A program made the position numbers and the translations under genes. Below, one piece after another: positions 53,640-62,749 of a stretch of 64,000 bases of DNA. Within the stretch, counting starts at the first letter, position 1, and each line of letters starts with the position of its first letter. The stretch spans positions 310,001 to 374,000 of the forward strand of contig NZ_JAINVX010000005.1 in assembly GCF_019880635.1 (NCBI RefSeq), in the 5' to 3' direction. The notes below the pieces were generated by a model. That model saw only the letters and a list, made by a program, of their open reading frames with translations, was not told where the DNA came from and searched no databases. The stretch is from Hanstruepera marina (GTDB lineage Bacteria > Bacteroidota > Bacteroidia > Flavobacteriales > Flavobacteriaceae).

Positions 53640-54908
53640 TTATAGGTCAAATTGTTTAATCTTTCTATATAAGGTGCGCTCGCTAATGCCTAATTCTTGA
53701 GCGGCTAATTTACGCTTACCGTTATGTCTTTCAAGCGATTTTTTTATAAGTTCCAGTTCCTTATCGTGTAAAGATAAGGTTTCTTCTTCTTCAATTTCTT
53801 CAGCAAAGTGATATTTATCTTGAGTGTCTTCTGGTGTACTTGAATATTGGGTTTCTGATGACTTTTCAGGAATAGAAAGCACTTCTAATTCTTCAACATC
53901 TTCTTCGGTTGTACTATCGTCATCACCATATATTTTTTGAATAAGGCCCTCGTTTTGTTTTTGAACTTCTGAAGCATTTCCGCTTTTCATAAGTTCCAAG
54001 GTTAATTTTTTTAAATCGTTAAGATCACTTTTCATATCAAAAAGTACCTTGTACAGTATTTCACGTTCGTTACTAAAATCGCTTTCAGACTTGGAGTTGT
54101 TTATAACTGCTGGTAAATTGCTTCCTGAATTGGGTAAATAGCTTTGAAGTGTTGAAGCACTAATGATTCTATTTTGCTCTAAAACAGAAATTTGTTCAGC
54201 AACATTTCGCAATTGACGGATGTTACCGCTCCAACGATACTTCAATAACAAATTTACAGCATCATCAGATAATTTGATAGTCGGCATTTTATATTTTAAT
54301 GCAAAGTCACTTGCAAATTTTCTGAATAATAAATGGATATCATCTTTACGCTCACGAAGTGCAGGTAAGTGTATTTCTACAGTACTCAACCTGTAATATA
54401 AATCCTCTCGAAATTTTTCTTTCTTAATGGCTTCAAACATGTTGACGTTTGTTGCTGCCACAATACGTACGTTGGTTTTTTGAACTTTGCTGGAACCTAC
54501 TTTTATAAACTCACCATTCTCCAGTACACGTAACAAACGAACTTGTGTAGTTAATGGTAATTCGCCTACTTCATCAAGAAAAATAGTGCCACCATCAGCT
54601 ACCTCAAAATAACCCGATCGGGTTTGGGTAGCTCCTGTAAAAGCACCCTTTTCATGTCCAAATAATTCACTGTCAATAGTCCCTTCTGGAATAGCACCAC
54701 AGTTAACGGCAATATATTTACCATGTTTTCTGTGCGATAATTGATGTATTATTTTAGGGATACTTTCTTTACCAACACCAGATTCTCCAGTGACTAGTAC
54801 CGAAATATCAGTTGGAGCCACTTGGATAGCTTTTTCTATAGCACGATTTAAACTGGGATCGTTACCAATAATACCAAAACGTTGTTTTATAGCTTGAACA
54901 GATTCCAT
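53640..54908 (-). CDS. Sigma-54-dependent transcriptional activator without sensor domain
   Basis: The 422-residue enhancer-binding protein consists of the AAA+ domain at the N-terminus (Walker A GESGVGKE, 41-48; GAFTGA, 88-93; IFLDEVGELP) without a receiver or sensor in front. A variable acidic linker (about 250-380) and a C-terminal Fis-type HTH (NGKRKLAAQELGISERTLYRKI) follow. The intact GAFTGA loop means it should contact sigma-54 RNA polymerase. It is between miaB and lptE (three and five bases away), so its level is tied to that operon. The signal is unknown; regulation may be by concentration or a partner. Confidence 0.92.
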   Translation of the reverse strand: MESVQAIKQRFGIIGNDPSLNRAIEKAIQVAPTDISVLVTGESGVGKESIPKIIHQLSHRKHGKYIAVNCGAIPEGTIDSELFGHEKGAFTGATQTRSGYFEVADGGTIFLDEVGELPLTTQVRLLRVLENGEFIKVGSSKVQKTNVRIVAATNVNMFEAIKKEKFREDLYYRLSTVEIHLPALRERKDDIHLLFRKFASDFALKYKMPTIKLSDDAVNLLLKYRWSGNIRQLRNVAEQISVLEQNRIISASTLQSYLPNSGSNLPAVINNSKSESDFSNEREILYKVLFDMKSDLNDLKKLTLELMKSGNASEVQKQNEGLIQKIYGDDDSTTEEDVEELEVLSIPEKSSETQYSSTPEDTQDKYHFAEEIEEEETLSLHDKELELIKKSLERHNGKRKLAAQELGISERTLYRKIKQFDL

Positions 54909-54911
54909 AGT

Positions 54912-56363
54912 TTAATTATTTTCAGAAAGCCCAACAGCTTCACCAATAAGTGTAGCAGTCGTACAATCTGTAATTTTTACATTCACAAAATCACCTACGT
55001 TATAATTTTCCTTTGGAAAAACTACAACCGTGTTTTGCGTGTTTCTACCTGACCAATGCGTGTTTGAACGTTTAGATTCTTTTTCAATCAATACTTCTTC
55101 TACTTTACCTAAATGTTGTTGCGTTCTATAATGACCATGCTTACGCTGTAAATCTATAATTTCCTGCAAGCGTCTTTTTTTAACTGGTTCAGGAATATCA
55201 TCATCTAGTTTACGTTCGGCTAATGTTCCTGGGCGTTCAGAATATGCAAACATAAAACCAAAATCATATTTTACATACTCCATTAGGCTTAATGTGTCCT
55301 GATGGTCTTCTTCTGTTTCGGTAGGGAAACCGGCAATCATATCTTGGCTTAAGGCAATATCAGGAATAATGGCTCTTATATCGTCAATCAACTTAAAATA
55401 TTCTTCACGTGTGTGCTGACGGTTCATAGCTTTTAATATACGATTACTACCACTTTGAACTGGTAGGTGGATGTAATTACAGATATTTCGATGCTTTGCC
55501 ATAGTTTCTATAACATCCAATGTCATATCCTGCGGATTAGATGTTGAAAAACGAAAGCGCATTTTTGGCTGTGCCTGTGCACACATATCCAATAGTTTTG
55601 CAAAATTTACAGCAGTAGCTTTTTGAAGATCACTGGCTTTGTCGAAATCTTTTTTCAATCCGCCACCATACCACAAGTAGCTATCTACATTTTGACCTAA
55701 AAGCGTAACTTCTTTATAGCCTTTGTTCCATAAATCGTTGACTTCCTCTATAATACTTTGAGGGTCGCGACTACGTTCGCGGCCACGAGTAAATGGCACA
55801 ACACAAAATGTACACATGTTGTCACAGCCACGAGTGATGGATACAAATGCCGTAACACCATTGGTGTTTAAACGTACAGGTGATATATCGCCATAAGTTT
55901 CCTCTTTTGAAAGGATGACGTTAATGGCATCACGACCATCTTCAACTTCAGATAATAAATTAGGTAAATCTTTATAGGCATCTGGACCAACTACCAAATC
56001 GACTATTTTCTCTTCTTCTAAAAATTTACTTTTTAGGCGTTCAGCCATACAGCCCAAAACACCAACTTTCATTTTAGGATTTATTTTCTTTACGGCATTG
56101 TATTTCTCCAAACGCTTACGCACGGTTTGTTCAGCTTTATCCCGAATAGAGCAGGTGTTAACCAATACCAAATCGGCATCTTCAAGATTTTGAGTGGTAT
56201 TAAATCCTTCGTTGGAAAGAATTGAAGCCACAATTTCACTATCGCTAAAATTCATTTGGCAACCGTAACTTTCAATAAAAAGTTTGCGTGCGTTATTTTT
56301 TTTGGCTTCTAAATTAAGGCTTTGTCCTTGTATAGATTCGTCTATAATCTTCTCCATAATCAA
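54912..56363 (-). CDS. miaB: tRNA-2-methylthio-N6-dimethylallyladenosine synthase
   Basis: Radical SAM methylthiotransferase for A37 of tRNAs reading UNN codons. The 483-residue protein has three N-terminal cluster cysteines ([22 protein letters not shown]) and the radical [11 protein letters not shown] motif. A C-terminal TRAM domain ([20 protein letters not shown]) completes it. It heads the minus-strand operon and has a consensus promoter. A second ATG two codons in is possible. Confidence 0.96.
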   Translation of the reverse strand: MIMEKIIDESIQGQSLNLEAKKNNARKLFIESYGCQMNFSDSEIVASILSNEGFNTTQNLEDADLVLVNTCSIRDKAEQTVRKRLEKYNAVKKINPKMKVGVLGCMAERLKSKFLEEEKIVDLVVGPDAYKDLPNLLSEVEDGRDAINVILSKEETYGDISPVRLNTNGVTAFVSITRGCDNMCTFCVVPFTRGRERSRDPQSIIEEVNDLWNKGYKEVTLLGQNVDSYLWYGGGLKKDFDKASDLQKATAVNFAKLLDMCAQAQPKMRFRFSTSNPQDMTLDVIETMAKHRNICNYIHLPVQSGSNRILKAMNRQHTREEYFKLIDDIRAIIPDIALSQDMIAGFPTETEEDHQDTLSLMEYVKYDFGFMFAYSERPGTLAERKLDDDIPEPVKKRRLQEIIDLQRKHGHYRTQQHLGKVEEVLIEKESKRSNTHWSGRNTQNTVVVFPKENYNVGDFVNVKITDCTTATLIGEAVGLSENN

Positions 56364-56415
56364 TTTCCCAAATCAGGGAATCTTAAATTTCAAATAATAA
56401 ATAGTCAATATTCAT

Positions 56416-56431
56416 GCCTGTAATTACAGGC
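56416..56431. repeat. Perfect 16-bp palindrome at the miaB transcription start
   Basis: GCCTGTAATTACAGGC is fully self-complementary. It sits directly downstream of the miaB -7 box, around the expected start site, and could be an operator or the 5' hairpin of the transcript. Confidence 0.55.
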
Positions 56432-56436
56432 GCTTG

Positions 56437-56468
56437 CAAAGTTACAATTATTTTCATGATAATGACAA
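56437..56468 (-). promoter_or_regulatory. Bacteroidota-type promoter of the miaB operon
   Basis: On the minus strand TTG (56468-56466) is followed after 21 bases by TAACTTTG (56444-56437), both exact matches to TTG-N(17-23)-TAnnTTTG. The -33 TTG overlaps an ATGACA-AAG-TGTCAT inverted repeat (56462-56476). It is 73 bases upstream of the miaB ATG. Confidence 0.72.
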
Positions 56469-56491
56469 AGTGTCATACGGTAAAAATATTT

Positions 56492-56522
56492 TTGTTTATA
56501 CTGTTAATATGTATTTACTTTG
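56492..56522 (+). promoter_or_regulatory. Candidate promoter of the membrane-protein gene
   Basis: TTG at 56492-56494, then TTACTTTG at 56515-56522 after 20 bases, one mismatch from TAnnTTTG. It is 29 bases upstream of the ATG at 56552 and divergent to the miaB promoter. Confidence 0.4.
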
Positions 56523-56551
56523 AGTAATAACACTAACAAAAATCACACAAA

Positions 56552-57325
56552 ATGACTTCACTAACTCGAATTTTAGAACGTATAGAATCTGCACCAAGTT
56601 TAGACTTTGGGAATATTTTTAGCGATTCAATTGATCTGTTTAAAAAAACTTGGATACAAGGGTTTTTATTACAAATATTTTCAATGATTATTATGTTGCC
56701 TCTTATACTTATTGTGTATGTGCCCTTAATTGGAGTTTATATAGCACAAGTTGAAAGTGGTCAAGTAGATCCTGATGCCTATAATGCGGTTTTTGCTGGC
56801 TTTTCAGTTTTGTTTATCATTTTAATAATTATAGGTGCTCTGGTATTGAGCGTTGTAACCATTGCTTTGCAAGCTGGTTTTTTCAGAATTATGAAACGGT
56901 TAGACCATGATGAAGATGTTTTGACTTCTGACTTTTTTTATTTTATAAAAGGAAAATATTTGGGTAAATTATTTGTGCTAATGTTAGCCTCGGTTTTTAT
57001 TTCGACTCTTGCTACATTATTATGTTTCTTGCCTTTAATTTATGTGATGGTGCCCATGTCTTTCTTTACAATGTTTTTTGCTTATAATCCTGATTTAACA
57101 GTTGGAGACATTATAAAAGGTAGCTTTGCTTTAGGAAACAAAAAATGGTGGTTGGTTTTTGGGCTGCTTATAGTTTCGTCGTTATTGGCTCAAATAGTTG
57201 GGATGATACTTTGTGGTATAGGCGTGTTTTTTACAGCTGCTTTTGTTTACCATCCAACATATTTAGTGTATAAGAATGTTGTGGGTTTTAAAGATGAGGA
57301 AACAGTAAATCATATAGTGGAGTAA
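56552..57325 (+). CDS. Multi-pass membrane protein of unknown function
   Basis: The 257-residue protein has a soluble N-terminus (LERIESAPSLDFGNIFSDSIDLFKKTW) and about six membrane helices, with a Leu/Ile-rich first pair and a last pair near 200-245. It resembles membrane proteins often annotated as glycerophosphodiester phosphodiesterase membrane domain or beta-carotene monooxygenase-like, but has no catalytic motif I can identify. It appears to be a single-gene unit, divergent from miaB and followed by a terminator. Confidence 0.7.
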   Translation: MTSLTRILERIESAPSLDFGNIFSDSIDLFKKTWIQGFLLQIFSMIIMLPLILIVYVPLIGVYIAQVESGQVDPDAYNAVFAGFSVLFIILIIIGALVLSVVTIALQAGFFRIMKRLDHDEDVLTSDFFYFIKGKYLGKLFVLMLASVFISTLATLLCFLPLIYVMVPMSFFTMFFAYNPDLTVGDIIKGSFALGNKKWWLVFGLLIVSSLLAQIVGMILCGIGVFFTAAFVYHPTYLVYKNVVGFKDEETVNHIVE

Positions 57326-57352
57326 CCTGCAAACAAAAATTTTTAGACCAAT

Positions 57353-57392
57353 AAACCTGTGTTTTCACAACTTGAAATTCACAGGTTTTTTT
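57353..57392 (+). terminator. Terminator before topA
   Basis: Stem AAACCTGTG (57353-57361) / CACAGGTTT (57380-57388) with an 18-base loop, then a T run to 57392. It follows the membrane-protein stop by 27 bases. Confidence 0.72.
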
Positions 57393-57458
57393 GTTCGGTT
57401 GAACACTAATTCTGAATCTTGAGAATTTTAAAATTAGGAACATACCGTTTTTTTCATA

Positions 57459-57466
57459 TACATTTG
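57459..57466 (+). promoter_or_regulatory. Candidate -7 box for topA
   Basis: TACATTTG matches TAnnTTTG exactly and ends 19 bases before the topA ATG. No good -33 TTG is seen. Confidence 0.5.
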
Positions 57467-57485
57467 TAGCCTTAAAAAATGATAC

Positions 57486-59972
57486 ATGGCAAAGAATTTA
57501 GTAATTGTTGAGTCACCTGCCAAGGCCAAAACAATAGAAAAATTTTTAGGAAAGGATTTTAAAGTTGAATCTAGTTTTGGGCACATAGCCGATTTGCCTT
57601 CCAAGGAGTTGGGCGTAGATGTTGATGGCGATTTTAAACCAAAATATGAAGTTTCGAAAGACAAGAAAGCTGTTGTAAAAAAACTGAAAGATTTAGCCAA
57701 AAAAGCTGAGATGGTTTGGTTAGCTAGTGATGAGGACCGGGAGGGAGAGGCTATTGCTTGGCATTTAGCAGAATCGTTGGATTTAGATAAAAGTAAAACC
57801 AAGCGTATTGTTTTTCACGAGATTACTAAATCGGCCATTCAAAAAGCTATTGAAAATCCAAGAGGAATTGATTACGATTTGGTTGATGCACAACAGGCAC
57901 GTCGTGTATTAGATAGAATAGTAGGCTATGAATTATCTCCTGTTTTATGGCGAAAGGTTAAAGGAGGTCTTTCGGCTGGTCGTGTACAATCGGTTTCAGT
58001 AAGATTAATTGTAGAACGCGAACGCGAAATTCAAGATTTTACTCCAGAAGCATCTTACAGAATTGATGCGGAATTTTCAAATGAAGAAGGGCAATCCTTT
58101 AGAGCTAAATTACCAAAAAACATAGCTACAAAAGAAGAGGCTAATACGTTTTTAGAGGCTAACATTAATGCGACTTTTAAAGTAGACGATTTGCAAAAAA
58201 AGCCTGCCAAAAAATCGCCGGCAGCACCATTTACGACGTCAACGTTGCAACAGGAAGCGGCCAGAAAATTAGGATTTTCAGTAAGTAGAACCATGTCTAA
58301 CGCCCAGCGGTTGTATGAAGCTGGTTTAATAACTTATATGAGAACTGATAGTGTGAACTTATCTGATGAAGCTAGAAAAGGAGCTGAAGAAGAAATAAAA
58401 AACACTTATGGTTCTGAATTTAGTAAGCCGCGAAATTATAAAGGCAAAGCAAAAGGAGCCCAAGAAGCACATGAGGCTATTAGACCAACTAATTTTTCAG
58501 CGCAATCTGTGAATGTTGAAAGAGATCAGTCTAGGTTATACGATTTAATTTGGAAACGAGCTATCGCATCACAAATGAGCGATGCGCAATTGGAGCGTAC
58601 AAATGTTAAGATAGGAGCTTCAACACATAATGAAACGTTTACTGCAAATGGAGAGGTGATTAAGTTTGAAGGCTTTTTAAAAGTCTATCTTGAAGGTACT
58701 GACGATGAAGATACAGAGCAAGATGGTATGTTGCCTGCTATGAAGATTAACGAAATGCTTCTCAATACTTATATTACAGCAACCGAGCGTTATACGAGAC
58801 CTCCGGCTAGATATACAGAAGCTTCGTTGGTTAAGAAGTTGGAAGAGCTTGGTATAGGTCGACCATCAACTTACGCGCCAACTATTTCAACCATTCAAAA
58901 TAGAAACTATGTTGAAAAAGGAACTGTTGAAGGAGTAGAAAGAAACTACTCGCAATTAACCCTTGAAAAAGGTATTGTTAAGGATAAGCTATTGACCGAA
59001 AAAGTAGGTTCTGACAAAGGGAAATTGGTACCAACTGATATTGGAATGATTGTAACAGATTTCTTGGTAAATCATTTTCAGCAGATTTTGGATTATAATT
59101 TTACGGCAAAAGTTGAAGAAGATTTTGATGATATTGCCGAAGGCAAGGTTGATTGGTCTAAAATGATGAAAGACTTCTATAAAAATTTTCATCCTGTTGT
59201 TGAAGATGTTCAAGAGAATGCAGATAGGGAGTCTGGAGAGCGCGTTTTAGGCACAGATCCAAAAACAGGTCGTCAGGTTAGTGTGCGTTTAGGTAAGTTT
59301 GGGCCAATGGTTCAAATTGGAACAGCCGAAGAAGAAGAGAAACCATTGTTTGCAAGTTTGTCTCCAGACCAACAATTAAACACCATTACCTATGACGAGG
59401 CTATGGATTTGTTTAAATTGCCTAAAGATCTAGGAACTTATGAAGGGGAAGAGGTACAGGTTAACAATGGTCGATTTGGACCGTATGTAAAATTTGGGAA
59501 ACAATTTGTCTCATTACCTGCAGGTATGGATGCTTTGAGTGTTGAACTTGATGATGCTATTCAATTAATTGAAGCAAAGAAAAAAGCCGATGCACCTATA
59601 TATGTATATCAAGATTTACCTGTGCAAAAAGGTAAGGGGCGTTTCGGTCCATTTATTAAATGGAACAACATGTTTATAAATGTGAACAAAAAATATGATT
59701 GGGATAATTTAAGCGAAGATGATATTGTAACTCTGATTGAGGATAAAATTCAAAAAGAAAAAGATAAACTCATTCACAGTTGGGAAGATGAAGGTATTCG
59801 TGTAGAAAAGGCGCGTTGGGGAAGACATAATGTTATTAAAGGGAAAACAAAAGTTGAGTTACCGAAAACAGTAGATGTGTCTGATATGACACTAGAAGAG
59901 GCTAAAGCCATAATTGAAAAAAACGCACCAAAGAAGAAAGCAGTCAAGAAAAAAACAACCAAAAAAAAGTAA
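57486..59972 (+). CDS. topA: DNA topoisomerase I
   Basis: Type IA topoisomerase that relaxes negative supercoils. The 828-residue protein has the Toprim domain (LVIVESPAKAKTIEKFLG, DREGEAIAWHL), the active-site Tyr in GLITYMRTDS, and the C-terminal Topo_C repeats (GRQVSVRLGKFGPMVQIG, VNNGRFGPYVKFG, KGRFGPFIKW) instead of zinc fingers. It ends in a basic Lys-rich tail (KKKAVKKKTTKKK). Nine bases separate it from the arginase-like gene. Confidence 0.97.
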   Translation: MAKNLVIVESPAKAKTIEKFLGKDFKVESSFGHIADLPSKELGVDVDGDFKPKYEVSKDKKAVVKKLKDLAKKAEMVWLASDEDREGEAIAWHLAESLDLDKSKTKRIVFHEITKSAIQKAIENPRGIDYDLVDAQQARRVLDRIVGYELSPVLWRKVKGGLSAGRVQSVSVRLIVEREREIQDFTPEASYRIDAEFSNEEGQSFRAKLPKNIATKEEANTFLEANINATFKVDDLQKKPAKKSPAAPFTTSTLQQEAARKLGFSVSRTMSNAQRLYEAGLITYMRTDSVNLSDEARKGAEEEIKNTYGSEFSKPRNYKGKAKGAQEAHEAIRPTNFSAQSVNVERDQSRLYDLIWKRAIASQMSDAQLERTNVKIGASTHNETFTANGEVIKFEGFLKVYLEGTDDEDTEQDGMLPAMKINEMLLNTYITATERYTRPPARYTEASLVKKLEELGIGRPSTYAPTISTIQNRNYVEKGTVEGVERNYSQLTLEKGIVKDKLLTEKVGSDKGKLVPTDIGMIVTDFLVNHFQQILDYNFTAKVEEDFDDIAEGKVDWSKMMKDFYKNFHPVVEDVQENADRESGERVLGTDPKTGRQVSVRLGKFGPMVQIGTAEEEEKPLFASLSPDQQLNTITYDEAMDLFKLPKDLGTYEGEEVQVNNGRFGPYVKFGKQFVSLPAGMDALSVELDDAIQLIEAKKKADAPIYVYQDLPVQKGKGRFGPFIKWNNMFINVNKKYDWDNLSEDDIVTLIEDKIQKEKDKLIHSWEDEGIRVEKARWGRHNVIKGKTKVELPKTVDVSDMTLEEAKAIIEKNAPKKKAVKKKTTKKK

Positions 59973-59981
59973 TAATACCTA

Positions 59982-61148
59982 ATGAATTTTAATTTTTTAT
60001 CTCCTGTTCCAGACAGTGTACTTGCCCATAATGAATTATTGGCGCAACAAACAATGGGTAAAAAAATTAAAATTCACTCGCAACAGAATGGTATTCCGGA
60101 AATAGACGATGTTAAGATTGCTATTTTGGGTGTTCTTGAAAATAGAAATGATATTAATTATATAGGTGAGGAGTTTAATTTAAATGAAATTAGAAAATCC
60201 CTATATGCACTATTTCCTGGGAATTGGCATACAGCAATAGCCGATTTAGGCGACATTAATAAAGGGGAGTCTGTTGAAGACACGTATTTTGCCTTAAAAA
60301 CTACTATTTCAATTTTAGTTCAAAAAAACATCATACCTATTATTATAGGAGGAAGTCAAGATTTAACCTATCCAAATTATCGTGCTTACGACACATTAAT
60401 GCCCATGGTTAATATTGTTAATGTGGATTCTAGATTTGATTTGGGTGATTCGGCAAAACCAATGAAGAACAACAGTTTTGTAGGCAAAGTTATTTTAGAC
60501 CAACCTTACAACTTGTTTAACTATGCGACCATTGGGTACCAAACCTATTTTAATTCGCAAGAGGAAATAGACTTGATGGATAAGTTGTATTTTGAATCGT
60601 ACAGGTTGGGGCAAGTATCCAAAGATATTACTATAGTTGAGCCAGTTTTAAGAGACGCTAATATAGTAAGTGTAGATTTAAATGCACTAAAAGCTTCAGA
60701 AGTTAACTTGAGGCAGAAATTCTCACCAAATGGATTGGATGGAAAAGAAATTTGTGCCATTTCGCGTTACGCGGGTATAAGTAATAAGGTGTCAAGTTTT
60801 GGTATTTATGAATATAAACCATCACAAGACGATGAAATTACATCAGGTTTAATAGCCCAAATGATTTGGTATTTTATTGAAGGTGTTAACTACCGAGTTA
60901 AAGATGACGATTTTTTAAATGACAGTAACTTCAAGAAATTCATCACTTTAGTAGATGATCAAGAATTAATCTTTTATAAAAGTGTAAAAACTGAAAGATG
61001 GTGGATTGAAATACCTTTTTTAGAGGAAATAAATAATAAATTAAAAAGACATACGTTATTACCTTGCACACATCAGGATTATCTTGATGCTTGTGCTAAT
61101 AGTGTTCCAGAGCGCTGGTATAAAGCGTTTCAGAAGAATTGTGTGTAG
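59982..61148 (+). CDS. Arginase-fold protein with degenerate metal site (formimidoylglutamase-like)
   Basis: The 388-residue protein has the ureohydrolase (arginase/formimidoylglutamase) fold, but the metal ligands are altered: GGxH is GGSQ (Q126), DAHxD is DSRFD (149-153, His to Arg), and SxDxD is SVDLN (D232, N234). It is therefore likely not a functional Mn hydrolase, despite the usual annotation of the family. It sits nine bases after topA and 158 bases before gldK. I know this position to be common in Flavobacteriia. A structural or scaffolding role linked to gliding/secretion is only inferred. Confidence 0.8.
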   Translation: MNFNFLSPVPDSVLAHNELLAQQTMGKKIKIHSQQNGIPEIDDVKIAILGVLENRNDINYIGEEFNLNEIRKSLYALFPGNWHTAIADLGDINKGESVEDTYFALKTTISILVQKNIIPIIIGGSQDLTYPNYRAYDTLMPMVNIVNVDSRFDLGDSAKPMKNNSFVGKVILDQPYNLFNYATIGYQTYFNSQEEIDLMDKLYFESYRLGQVSKDITIVEPVLRDANIVSVDLNALKASEVNLRQKFSPNGLDGKEICAISRYAGISNKVSSFGIYEYKPSQDDEITSGLIAQMIWYFIEGVNYRVKDDDFLNDSNFKKFITLVDDQELIFYKSVKTERWWIEIPFLEEINNKLKRHTLLPCTHQDYLDACANSVPERWYKAFQKNCV

Positions 61149-61230
61149 ATTTTTAGTGTGTTTAGTGCTATTTTTCATCGGTAAAACGCACTTTTTTAAC
61201 GATGAAATGTAATTTTTTTAGTAAAAAAAG

Positions 61231-61261
61231 TTGTTTTTTACAAATTATATAAATATGTTTA
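61231..61261 (+). promoter_or_regulatory. Candidate promoter of the gldK-gldL-gldM operon
   Basis: TTG at 61231-61233 and TATGTTTA at 61254-61261, 20 bases apart, one mismatch from the TAnnTTTG consensus. It is 45 bases upstream of the gldK ATG. A GTAAAAAA/TTTTTTAC inverted repeat (61221-61241) overlaps the -33 TTG. Confidence 0.5.
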
Positions 61262-61306
61262 CGCTCTTAAATTTTTTTTAAGACAATTATTAACCTCGAG
61301 TTTTCT

Positions 61307-62686
61307 ATGGATATGAAGAAATTATTTTTATTAACCGCAATTTTAGCTATACTTTCTAGCTGTGGATCTGGCGACAGAGGACAGCTTGTTGGAGCTAAAG
61401 GAAAGAAATGGCACCCTGAAAAACCATTCGGTATGGAATTGGTTCCAGGTGGCGCATTTATTATGGGTAAAGCAGACGATGATCTTGCTGGTATTCATGA
61501 TGCACCTGCTAAAACTGTTACAGTAACATCTTTTTATATGGATGCAACTGAAATCACAAATAGTGAATATAGACAGTTTGTAGAGTGGGTACGTGATTCT
61601 ACTATCAGAACCCGTTTGGCTATTTTGGCCGATGAGGTAGGTTTAACGCAAACCGATGCTGGTACAATTGGAGACTATGCTTTTGTTGATGCAAATGAAG
61701 AAGATATGTCTGTGTATGAAAAATACATGTATGATAACTATGCAGGTTTAGGTCCTACAGGTTACGAAGGAAGAAAGCTAAACAAGGATATAGATATAGA
61801 ATTTGACACTGCTAATTACATAGATGAGTACTATGCTGAAGTTATGGATACCATGTACCTACCATTGGAAGAATCCTATAACGGTCAACGTACTTGGGAT
61901 GTAACAAAGTTCAAGTTCCAATATAAGTATATGGATATTGAAAAAGCAGCCAAAGCTAAAAATAAAGGGAAAAAACGTTCTGAATTCATCATTACTGAAG
62001 AAGTAGAAGTTTATCCAGATACTACGGCTTGGATCCGTGATTTCGCTTATTCGTATAATGAGCCAATGCATAACGATTATTTCTGGCATGCTGCTTACGA
62101 CGAGTATCCAGTTGTTGGTGTTTCTTGGAAACAAGCAAAAGCATTTTGTGAGTGGAGAACTTTACATCACAATGAATACAGAAAACAGAAAAAACAACAT
62201 TTTGTAAATAAGTATAGATTACCATCTGAAGCAGAATGGGAATATGCTGCTCGTGGTGGACTGCAAGCTGCAACATATCCTTGGGGTGGGCCTTATACTA
62301 AAAACGACAGAGGTTGTTTTATGGCAAACTTTAAACCGCTTCGTGGAGATTATGCAGCAGATCAAGCATTATATACAGTAGAAGCAAAATCATTCGAGCC
62401 AAACGATTATAATTTATATAATATGGCAGGTAATGTTTCAGAATGGGTGCATGCATCTTATGATCCATCTTCTTATGAATTTGTGTCATCTGTAAATCCA
62501 AGTGTAAATGATGTTGATAACCAACGTAAAGTTGTTCGTGGTGGTTCTTGGAAAGATGTTGCTTATTACATGCAAGTAAGCTCAAGGGACTATGAGTATG
62601 CAGATTCAGCTAGAAGTTACATTGGATTCAGAACTGTGCAACAGTATATGGGTACAGATGTTACTCTAAATGCAAAAAACAAATAA
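61307..62686 (+). CDS. gldK: Gliding motility / type IX secretion lipoprotein GldK
   Basis: Outer-membrane-associated lipoprotein that forms a periplasmic ring with GldN in the type IX secretion system. The 459-residue protein has lipobox LSSC (C19) and an FGE-sulfatase fold (GMELVPGGAFIMG, MDATEITNSEYRQFVEW, YRLPSEAEWEYAARGG, NMAGNVSEWVHAS, VVRGGSWKD, SRDYEYADSARSYIGFRTV). The start could be M1 or M3. It begins the gldKLM(N) operon. Confidence 0.95.
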   Translation: MDMKKLFLLTAILAILSSCGSGDRGQLVGAKGKKWHPEKPFGMELVPGGAFIMGKADDDLAGIHDAPAKTVTVTSFYMDATEITNSEYRQFVEWVRDSTIRTRLAILADEVGLTQTDAGTIGDYAFVDANEEDMSVYEKYMYDNYAGLGPTGYEGRKLNKDIDIEFDTANYIDEYYAEVMDTMYLPLEESYNGQRTWDVTKFKFQYKYMDIEKAAKAKNKGKKRSEFIITEEVEVYPDTTAWIRDFAYSYNEPMHNDYFWHAAYDEYPVVGVSWKQAKAFCEWRTLHHNEYRKQKKQHFVNKYRLPSEAEWEYAARGGLQAATYPWGGPYTKNDRGCFMANFKPLRGDYAADQALYTVEAKSFEPNDYNLYNMAGNVSEWVHASYDPSSYEFVSSVNPSVNDVDNQRKVVRGGSWKDVAYYMQVSSRDYEYADSARSYIGFRTVQQYMGTDVTLNAKNK

Positions 62687-62716
62687 TTAAACAATAACTA
62701 TAACTATTAAACTACC

Positions 62717-62733
62717 TAAGTAATATTTACTTA
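62717..62733. repeat. 7-bp inverted repeat in the gldK-gldL gap
   Basis: TAAGTAA (62717-62723), TAT spacer, TTACTTA (62727-62733), ending 16 bases before the gldL ATG. It may fold in the mRNA to tune gldL translation or processing; AT-rich, so doubtful. Confidence 0.35.
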
Positions 62734-62749
62734 ACTAAAACCTAAAATT

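Noticed and set aside
61307-62686. GldK as the formylglycine-generating enzyme for the two sulfatases
   Set aside because: GldK has an FGE fold, but it belongs to the type IX secretion ring family and lies 30 kb from the sulfatases, in the gld operon. Its catalytic role in sulfatase maturation is not supported.
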